Shown piece after piece: positions 50,801-56,010 of a DNA stretch of 56,010 nucleotides. The stretch comes from Bacteroidales bacterium (GTDB lineage Bacteria; Bacteroidota; Bacteroidia; Bacteroidales; UBA6680). Every line of letters begins with the position of its first letter. Position 1 is the stretch's first letter. Made by a program: the position numbers and the translations under genes. A model generated the notes under the pieces. The model was not told the origin of the DNA, did no database searches, and was given only the letters and a program-made list of their open reading frames with translations. The stretch lies in NCBI GenBank assembly GCA_025210735.1, contig JAOARD010000004.1:1-56010 (forward strand), written 5' to 3'.

Positions 50801-52445
50801 TAGTATAGCTGTAAATTCTGGGAATAATAGTTTTAATAGAATAATAGAGGGAGGAGTAGAGTATAAATTTCATGTTATTGTTGATGACGTTTCTAAAAAC
50901 AGAAGTGTTACATACTCATCAGATTTCTTTATATCTGCTAAAGACGAAAAAATATCTGCCCTGAAGTTAATCTCAATGGAGGCTTCAAGAGATAGAGCTG
51001 TTGACTTTAAGTTTGCCTCAATGGAAGATACAGGAGATATGAGACTAAAGGTTGTTGATGCCGGATCTGCTGAGCCTACACGTGAAGAGTTGCGTAAGTA
51101 TGATGCAAGAAAGAGAAGGGTTCTGCGTAATATGGATATCAGACGACTAGATTTCCTGAATGCGCCAAACAGATCGTATGATCTGTACTGGTTATATACA
51201 GACATGTCTGGTAACGAATCTTTTATGTGTATCAATCTTAAAACACAGCCTTCGGCAGGAAAACCATTACCAGCTCCGGAAGCATTTGGTAACTATACAA
51301 AAGCTATGAGCGGAAACGATGTAAACATTACATTTAATTCAGGAACTGCCGGAAAGGTATACTATATAGCAACAGAAGAGGAGCAGATAGGAATATCATC
51401 ACTTCAGATTCGTTTAGGTAAGAGTGCAGAACATGAGGTTGCATCATTAAAAGGCAGTTATGATCTGTCACGCGGAGTGATGAATATTACCGGATTAGAA
51501 TCAGGTAAGAAGTATCATATATATATGGTAAGAGAGTCATCAGATGGATTCCTGTCTGAGATTGAACACACAATGAATGTTAAACAAGAGACAAATATCT
51601 CATTAAGCTCAATAAAATCATTCGGAAATGTTATTACAGGACAATCTAAAAAACAGACATTAACAGTGTCATGTACAGGTAATAGCTCACTTATTATTAC
51701 AAATATTACATTACCAGGAGGATACTCAATATCAGAAACAGATTTTGTTGTTAAACAGGGTGAGACAAAAGATATAACATTAACATTTGCTCCAACAGAG
51801 ATAAAAAATTACTCTGGAACACTTTCAATTGTATGTAATAGTACAGGAGGAAACAGTACTCTGTCTCTTAGTGGTGCCGGAATATCAGCAAACGGCAAAA
51901 ATATTTCGTTAACAGGTAACATGAATTTTGGTAAGATTAACGTTGGTGGTAGCGAGTCTAAAGAATTAACCATAAGCAACAGTGGTAATTCAGATCTGAG
52001 CATAACAGATATTACTGTACCGGAAGGATTTGTTGTTAGCGAAACTAATATGACTATTGCTGCAGGAGAGTCTGAAGTTGTGAATGTAATATTTACACCA
52101 AAAGAGGCTAAAAGTTATAACGGAAAAGTAACAGTTGTATCTGATAAAACATCTGGTAATAACACAATTGATTTGGTTGCACAAGGAGTTGTAGCAAACT
52201 CTGTTAAGGTCTCTGTTGATGCCAAAATAGATATATACCCTAATCCAGTTGTTGATATACTTACTGTATCAACATCAGCTGATTGCAAATCTATTAAGAT
52301 TTATAATAGTACAGGAAACTTATTAATACACAGCAGTAATACAAATGTGATAGATGTTGGTGATCTGTCGAGTGGTGTCTATGTTATTGTTATAGAGCTT
52401 GAAGAAGGAACATGCTCAAGAGTGGTTGTTAAGAGCTCTAACTAA
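47814..52445 (+). CDS. Large T9SS type-A surface protein with FG-GAP-like and choice-of-anchor-D domains
   Basis: 1543 aa. Signal peptide 1-21 (ending NTFSQ). Residues about 25-410: seven or so FG-GAP-like blades (FGSDVDIDNTTVIIGAKG, FGSSVLIKGDYAFVGAKA, FGDNLAFDNDVLVIGAPY), probably a beta-propeller. About 498-697: two choice-of-anchor-D (ASH/Hydin-like) domains. About 700-1258: five divergent beta modules, several with the signature vyFV ... EPT ... QI.AG (TVYFVITKRGVTEPTSAQIK, TVNFVVQLASETAPNITQIQ). About 1259-1461: two more choice-of-anchor-D domains. 1462-1543: type-A T9SS sorting domain (IDIYPNPVVDILTV, IKIYNSTGNLL, DLSSGVYVIVIE). Surface-anchored, likely adhesin or matrix protein; ligand unknown. 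Confidence 0.93.
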   Translation: MKKIYILLLLSLVYCVNTFSQYGHMKNLDYSNKRGENYFGNAIAADATSKLIVVGAYCDHNDANYSGAVYIFGRDTDTEHNFGQLARLKSPSPVLNQMFGSDVDIDNTTVIIGAKGRMNYGKGSAYIYEKSTSDDGTWNMIKQIVPSDRYDKDYFGSSVLIKGDYAFVGAKANLPSQCAVYVFKKNHEGVNNWGQIAKITVPAGENAKSFGDNLAFDNDVLVIGAPYQDNVNGGAEDDRGAIFIYSKTGDTFNHVKTIKSRNGMAFGSSLALDNDLLVVGAEDDGVSGKVHLYKRNSGGTNNWGHLKQLVPRYEGSIHGFGSSVDIRNNTIYVGGSDYDTYRGEIYLFEKDNGGTDNWGRLYYTSGYSGPTGIREYEKLGASVVAYDDVYFLGGAPHKAGEFGDVYLFRKNCPKPEGVTQKSLGAGKVEVKIGNHTSRISKYSYYWYDKSFKKHQGNFTGASSVLTGFPVGQKVNMTVKSVCETGNESGSTGVGVTATEPKTIKLEGNMSFGNIDINGTKKQTLIIKSIGLESISVTDITLPEGFSVTEKSFTINAGASKNVDVTYNPTENKSYNGTIKVISDAAAGATTIDVTAGVKVKTIELKGDLNFGTVKLNASVTKKITVKNAGTGTINITNVDCPDGVTAASTNFSLGEGNIRELTFTFTPTEAKNYSGTVTFQGDHTSGKSTVDFTGVGQAKSTLQITSVTPQERSCTLVFKHSEKKGTVYFVITKRGVTEPTSAQIKAGKGGDDKPAVQSQNTTINSNTAMYNVSGLKEFTDYNVYAFVELNGISSDVVGKGFKTTDEKNPSFVMSSNTISDSHINKRNVNIGARVSEDATVNFVVQLASETAPNITQIQAGQNHAGTVLDENLTGEKLLTSGSWHNIDVVKNLDEVTDYAVYMVAQDKSGKKSDIYKATFSIGDYTAPVLSALNVTTVKNSEGYTEATFSFNSTENGKMAFVFEQVFNKPSYTNPVPDVVAHGRIASSADIGVSMLNSIAVNSGNNSFNRIIEGGVEYKFHVIVDDVSKNRSVTYSSDFFISAKDEKISALKLISMEASRDRAVDFKFASMEDTGDMRLKVVDAGSAEPTREELRKYDARKRRVLRNMDIRRLDFLNAPNRSYDLYWLYTDMSGNESFMCINLKTQPSAGKPLPAPEAFGNYTKAMSGNDVNITFNSGTAGKVYYIATEEEQIGISSLQIRLGKSAEHEVASLKGSYDLSRGVMNITGLESGKKYHIYMVRESSDGFLSEIEHTMNVKQETNISLSSIKSFGNVITGQSKKQTLTVSCTGNSSLIITNITLPGGYSISETDFVVKQGETKDITLTFAPTEIKNYSGTLSIVCNSTGGNSTLSLSGAGISANGKNISLTGNMNFGKINVGGSESKELTISNSGNSDLSITDITVPEGFVVSETNMTIAAGESEVVNVIFTPKEAKSYNGKVTVVSDKTSGNNTIDLVAQGVVANSVKVSVDAKIDIYPNPVVDILTVSTSADCKSIKIYNSTGNLLIHSSNTNVIDVGDLSSGVYVIVIELEEGTCSRVVVKSSN

Positions 52446-52463
52446 CACATAACACAGATTTAC

Positions 52464-52490
52464 AGAGGGTACGTTCTGTACCCTCTTTTT
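52464..52490 (+). terminator. Terminator after the 1543-aa protein gene
   Basis: 9-bp stem agagggtac / gtaccctct (52464-52472 and 52478-52486), 5-nt loop, followed by ttttt. Confidence 0.88.
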
Positions 52491-52541
52491 GGTTAATCAA
52501 GGAAAGCAATTAACTATTTTTTTACAACTAAAATTATCATT

Positions 52542-55130
52542 ATGAAGAGAGCTTATTTGCTGTTTACAGCACTATTATTAACAATAGCAGCATATGCTAT
52601 AAACCCTGTAACAGAATACAGTGGGTACGGAAAAGTATTTTATAAAGGCAAACACTGGTTGTTTGGCGGAGGAAAAAAATGGGATGTGTTTAATCACATA
52701 TGGTCCAGTACAGATGGTGTAAACTGGGCAAAAGTGGGTAACGCACCATGGTCGTCAAGAGACGATATGACCTGTGTTGTATTTAAAGGTAAAATATATA
52801 TAATTGGTGGTGGAGTTAGAGGAGGAGCATCCTCTCCTGCTTTTAACGATATATGGGTGAGTACCAACGGAACCAATTGGAAAAAGATTGGAAATATATC
52901 AGGCAATATTACAGGACTTAAAGGAATTAAATCTTTTATCTATAAAGATAAATTATTTCTGTATGAAGGACTTCAGGACAATACAGGTAAGAAACATCCG
53001 TATATTTTTTACACAGAAGATGGTACAACCTGGAAGCAGAAAAAATGGGATTATGAGTTTATTGAGAGAGATAACAAAGGATCTATGTTTGAATATAAAG
53101 GAAAACTATGGTCTATTAAGAGTGGTGAGTATAATCCGGTTTATAAACTTGAAAAACATACAACAAAACAACATATCTACTACACATCAGACGGATTAAA
53201 CTGGCACAGATACGGAAACTGTATTCCTGATGATTTTCTTATTGATAATGATGCCAGTACATATATTAGTAACGATACAGTTTACAGAAAAAGAGGTAAT
53301 GTAAGTTCAACTACAAAGCAACCGTTGACCAGACGTCCTCCATTTGTACTTAACCCTACATTAGGAAAATTCTACTATAGTAATATTGCATTTAATCCGG
53401 TAAACGATACAGTTATATCAGACAAAACGTCGGATATGTTTATAAAGACAATAAAATTCAAATATTCAGGAGCGGTATCTAAATCAAACATAAAGGTTAA
53501 ATCAAACAATACAGATATATCTGTTCCTGTACTGGTTAATGTAACAAGTAGCGCAGATATTCATACTGCTAATGTTGCTGTAGTACCTACAACTCGTAGA
53601 GGAAAATCAGATATATCGTTAATATTTAATAATGGTACTGATAAAGACTCCATTAGATTTGAGATGTTAGTGACTGATAATCCGGATCTGTTCTTCTATC
53701 CTACAAAGTTAAAACAGTATAATTTTAAACTAAATAGTAGTATTGTACGATTCCTGCCCAAAGATGTATTCTCTAAAAAGTCGCTTGCATTTAACCCTCC
53801 TTTTGATGTAGAGGTAAAGAGTAGTAACAATAAGCAAGTTGCCAGCAGAACAGAAACAATAGCAGGATATGGTAAAAATGTAAGTCTTGAAATACAGAAG
53901 AATATAGAAGGATATTCTGTGGTAGATTATAAGCTGCAAAGCAATGGGTTAACAACAATATACAGAGAATATTACACTGTTGGTAACCCGGGCGATGTAG
54001 CCCCTGTATTTGAAAATGATATTGATGATAAAACGGTAAATGTAGGAGACGATCTGGAGTTAAACATCTTTGCTCATGATATTAACAGCGATAAGATAAC
54101 TTTTACTGCAAAAACAAAACCCGATTGGCTAACTATTTACGATAACAGAAACGGATCGGCTACAATTGAAGGTACTGCACCAAAGATTGGTGATTATAAA
54201 GTTGTGGTTAATGCCTCAGACGGAGCGTTATCAACTGAAAAAAGTTTTACTATTCATGTAAGAGATGGAGCTTCGGCTACAGGAACAAAGATAATTGCTA
54301 TTACAGGTAACATGAGTTTTGGAAACGTTGCTGTAGGAGCTTCTGAAACAAAAGAACTTACAATAGCAAATAGCGGAACTGCTGACTTAACAGTTACAAA
54401 TATTAATGTACCATCGGGCTATTCAGTTAGTGAAACATCTTTTAATGTTACTGCTGGCAGTAGTTATAAAGTAAACGTAATATTTAGTCCTACAACATCA
54501 GGTGTTATTTCAGGCGATCTTGTAGTTGTTTCTGATAAGACATCCAGAGATAATACTATATCGTTATCGGGTGGAGCTGCATCAACAAAAATAATGGCAA
54601 TATCAGGAGTAGCAAATTTTGGAAATGTTGAGGTAGGAAAGAATAAAACTACTACATTTACGTTATCTAATAATGGAAACCAGCCACTAACTGTAACAGG
54701 TGTAAATCTTATAGAAGGGTTTACCATAAGCGAAAAGAACTTTGTTATTCAGCCGGGTAAAAGTAAGAGTGTTAACATAGTTTTTACTCCGGTAAAAGCA
54801 AAGGACTATAGCGGAGATATTACATTTTTATCAGATAAAACAAGTGGAGGGAACATTGTGAGAGTAACAGCAAGTGGAGTTATAGCAAATGCAGTTGGAT
54901 ATAACAGTGTTGATAAAATAAAAGTTTATCCAAACCCTGTAAGTAGTATACTATATATATCGTCATTAACAGACTATAGTGAGATTAAGGTTCTGGGAAT
55001 GAATGGTAATCTAATTAGGGTATTTAACAGAGCCGATAAAATAGATTTCACGGATTTTGCAAACGGAATGTACATTGTTCTGATAAAACATAATAACAAC
55101 GTTTCCAGATTTGTAATAGTAAAACACTAA
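52542..55130 (+). CDS. T9SS type-A surface protein with Kelch-like, cadherin-like and choice-of-anchor-D domains
   Basis: 862 aa. Signal peptide 1-20 (KRAYLLFTALLLTIAAYA). Residues about 25-230: Kelch/galactose-oxidase-like blades with regular WSSTDGVNWAKVG, WVSTNGTNWKKIG and YTEDGTTWKQKKW. About 300-390: a beta domain. About 487-580: dystroglycan-type cadherin-like module (APVFENDIDDKTVNVGDDLE ... GTAPKIGDYKVVVNASDGAL). About 584-680 and 681-780: choice-of-anchor-D domains very similar to those of the preceding protein. 785-862: T9SS type-A domain (VYPNPVSSILYI, IKVLGMNGNLIRVF, FANGMYIVLIK). Exported to the surface by type IX secretion; binding partner unknown. Separate transcription unit. 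Confidence 0.93.
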   Translation: MKRAYLLFTALLLTIAAYAINPVTEYSGYGKVFYKGKHWLFGGGKKWDVFNHIWSSTDGVNWAKVGNAPWSSRDDMTCVVFKGKIYIIGGGVRGGASSPAFNDIWVSTNGTNWKKIGNISGNITGLKGIKSFIYKDKLFLYEGLQDNTGKKHPYIFYTEDGTTWKQKKWDYEFIERDNKGSMFEYKGKLWSIKSGEYNPVYKLEKHTTKQHIYYTSDGLNWHRYGNCIPDDFLIDNDASTYISNDTVYRKRGNVSSTTKQPLTRRPPFVLNPTLGKFYYSNIAFNPVNDTVISDKTSDMFIKTIKFKYSGAVSKSNIKVKSNNTDISVPVLVNVTSSADIHTANVAVVPTTRRGKSDISLIFNNGTDKDSIRFEMLVTDNPDLFFYPTKLKQYNFKLNSSIVRFLPKDVFSKKSLAFNPPFDVEVKSSNNKQVASRTETIAGYGKNVSLEIQKNIEGYSVVDYKLQSNGLTTIYREYYTVGNPGDVAPVFENDIDDKTVNVGDDLELNIFAHDINSDKITFTAKTKPDWLTIYDNRNGSATIEGTAPKIGDYKVVVNASDGALSTEKSFTIHVRDGASATGTKIIAITGNMSFGNVAVGASETKELTIANSGTADLTVTNINVPSGYSVSETSFNVTAGSSYKVNVIFSPTTSGVISGDLVVVSDKTSRDNTISLSGGAASTKIMAISGVANFGNVEVGKNKTTTFTLSNNGNQPLTVTGVNLIEGFTISEKNFVIQPGKSKSVNIVFTPVKAKDYSGDITFLSDKTSGGNIVRVTASGVIANAVGYNSVDKIKVYPNPVSSILYISSLTDYSEIKVLGMNGNLIRVFNRADKIDFTDFANGMYIVLIKHNNNVSRFVIVKH

Positions 55131-55137
55131 TAAAATT

Positions 55138-55162
55138 GAGGGAGTGTGTTTATCACTCCCTC
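55138..55162. terminator. Bidirectional terminator between surface protein and fur
   Basis: Perfect 9-bp stem gagggagtg / cactccctc (55138-55146 and 55154-55162), 7-nt loop, with aattttatt on the minus side and tcaatatatttat on the plus side. Confidence 0.75.
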
Positions 55163-55171
55163 TCAATATAT

Positions 55172-55582
55172 TTATTTACAATTTACACATACACCTTTTA
55201 CAACCATATTAATATTTTCGGCGCTAAAGCCATTTGGTAGGTTTACTGATGGAATTAATATGTCATTTAGGCAGAATGTATTTTTGCATTTTGTGCATAA
55301 AAAATGAACATGCAAATCTTCATGCTTTATCATACACTTACCTTTACACAGTGCATATTTAACTGATCCTGTTCCATCATCAATACTATGTATAAGATTC
55401 TTCTCTTCAAATGTTTTTATAGTTCTGTATAGTGTCGATTTATCAACATTATCAAACTTCATCTCTAAGTCAGCCAGACTAATAGCCGTTTGTTGCTTCA
55501 TAAATACCTCAAGAACAAGTTGCCGCATAGCCGTAGGGCGTATCTCTCTTTCAATTAGCTTACTATTAACTGTTTTATCCAT
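55172..55582 (-). CDS. Fur-family metal-dependent transcriptional regulator
   Basis: 136 aa. Winged helix with RPTAMRQLVLEVFMKQ and the recognition helix region KSTLYRTIKTFEEKNLI (about 49-65). The dimer domain has HEDLHVHF (His87, His91, His93) and the structural zinc cysteines CTKC (96-99) and CVNC (132-135); extra Cys79, Cys83 and Cys104 surround the metal region. Represses with a bound metal (Fe, Zn or Mn) or senses peroxide; Fur, Zur and PerR cannot be separated confidently, although the many thiol ligands suit Zur or a redox-sensitive form. Cytoplasmic. Possible local targets include the flavodoxin gene; not demonstrated. Confidence 0.9.
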   Translation of the reverse strand: MDKTVNSKLIEREIRPTAMRQLVLEVFMKQQTAISLADLEMKFDNVDKSTLYRTIKTFEEKNLIHSIDDGTGSVKYALCKGKCMIKHEDLHVHFLCTKCKNTFCLNDILIPSVNLPNGFSAENINMVVKGVCVNCK

Positions 55583-56010
55583 AACTATACAAATAGCAAT
55601 ATAATAACATGCTCACTTTTTATTATATAGTGCTAAGTTAATAATCGTTATTACAGATAATAGCTTACTTTGTATAATTTATGTTGATAGTTTAATTGGT
55701 TTGAAGCTATTTTTTATATGTAGGAGTGGTTTTATTTTCTGATTATCAATGTAATGTTATTAGTTTGGGACTACATGTTACAGGGAAGCATTACAATGTG
55801 ACAGGTTTTGTTTTGCAATATCATTTGGGAGCATTACAGTGTGACAGGTTTTGTTTTGCAATATCATTTGGGAGTATTACAATGTGACAGGTTTTGTTCT
55901 GCAATATCATTTGGGGGCATTACAATGTGACAGGTTTTGTCCTGCAATATCATTTGGGAGCATTACAATGTCATTTTTTTCGTACTACATATCACTAGTT
56001 TGCATTACAA
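55583..56010. other. 428-bp non-coding region at the right edge
   Basis: First 160 bp: presumed fur promoter and unique AT-rich DNA. From 55770 onward it is tandem-repeat DNA (listed separately). No gene is visible in the window. Confidence 0.6.
55788..55972 (+). repeat. 43-bp tandem repeat, four full units plus a partial fifth
   Basis: Units start at 55788, 55831, 55874, 55917 and 55960, each exactly 43 bp. The consensus begins gcattacaatgtgacaggtt and ends caatatcatttggga; units differ by one to three substitutions. A flanking pattern actacat-N11-gcattacaa occurs at 55770 and again at 55984-56010, with the same 18-bp offset, so the array may resume past the window end. There are no unique spacers, so it is not a CRISPR. 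No open frame is preserved through it. Intergenic minisatellite. Confidence 0.95.

Noticed and set aside
55788..55972. CRISPR array
   Set aside because: The whole 43-bp unit is conserved without variable spacers, and no cas gene is present.

Overview
The window is a low-G+C (about one third by eye), gene-dense chromosomal segment of a member of the Bacteroidota, most likely a Bacteroidales/Marinilabiliales-type anaerobe or microaerophile. The evidence is: three large secreted proteins with type IX secretion (T9SS) sorting domains, the Bacteroidota family DUF4290 next to murA, a MurA with Asp in place of the catalytic Cys, recurrent promoter elements of the Bacteroidota TAnnTTTG (-7) / TTTG (-33) type, a 2x[4Fe-4S] ferredoxin, a flavodoxin-DUF2023 pair, a tryptophanase and a futalosine-type UbiA prenyltransferase. 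No rRNA, tRNA or CRISPR array was recognised.

Layout. 1-240: N-terminal end of an IS1595-type transposase running out of the window. 242-8300: core genes (SPOUT rRNA/tRNA methyltransferase, sucC without sucD, saccharopine-dehydrogenase-like enzyme, DUF1573 protein, TauE/SafE permease, M20 amidohydrolase, ferredoxin) and a small secreted protein with EPWM-type repeats. 8300-18000: a short structured non-coding segment, RlmD, a T9SS type-B secreted protein, the PcrA/UvrD helicase, DUF4290-murA, and grpE-dnaJ. 18300-19250: flavodoxin and DUF2023. 19270-25970 (minus strand): an operon-like run of an ankyrin/outer-membrane-barrel fusion, a lipoprotein, an SLC13 permease, cysQ and a membrane-GNAT fusion, preceded by two small secreted or lipoprotein genes. 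26200-32660: HEAT protein, UbiA, tryptophanase, MTA/SAH nucleosidase, MATE exporter, YaaA and DUF3127. 32728-35118: two tandem paralogous lipoproteins whose middle and C-terminal parts look like ExbD/TolR periplasmic domains. 35195-39984 (minus): HlyD adaptor, MacB-type permease, TolC and a free-standing AlaX-like editing protein. 40321-46063: glmM, a pseudouridine synthase with an 11-copy basic repeat tail, era and der. 46146-47196: a complete IS1595-like element whose transposase appears to have lost two catalytic Asp residues. 47448-55130: a truncated duplicate and two large T9SS type-A surface proteins. 55172-55582: Fur-family regulator. 55788-56010: a 43-bp tandem repeat continuing to the window end.

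How the genes fit together. Housekeeping pairs (grpE-dnaJ, era-der, DUF4290-murA) have normal operon spacing. CysQ and the SLC13 permease suggest sulfate uptake and PAPS/PAP handling. HlyD, permease and TolC form an exporter that lacks its ATPase in this window. MtnN (next to the tryptophanase) and the UbiA enzyme suggest S-adenosylhomocysteine recycling and futalosine-route menaquinone synthesis. The most unusual material is the ExbD-like lipoprotein pair, the catalytically altered but intact transposase, the structured intergenic segment at 8429-8512, the terminators whose U-tracts double as promoter boxes, and the 43-bp repeat.
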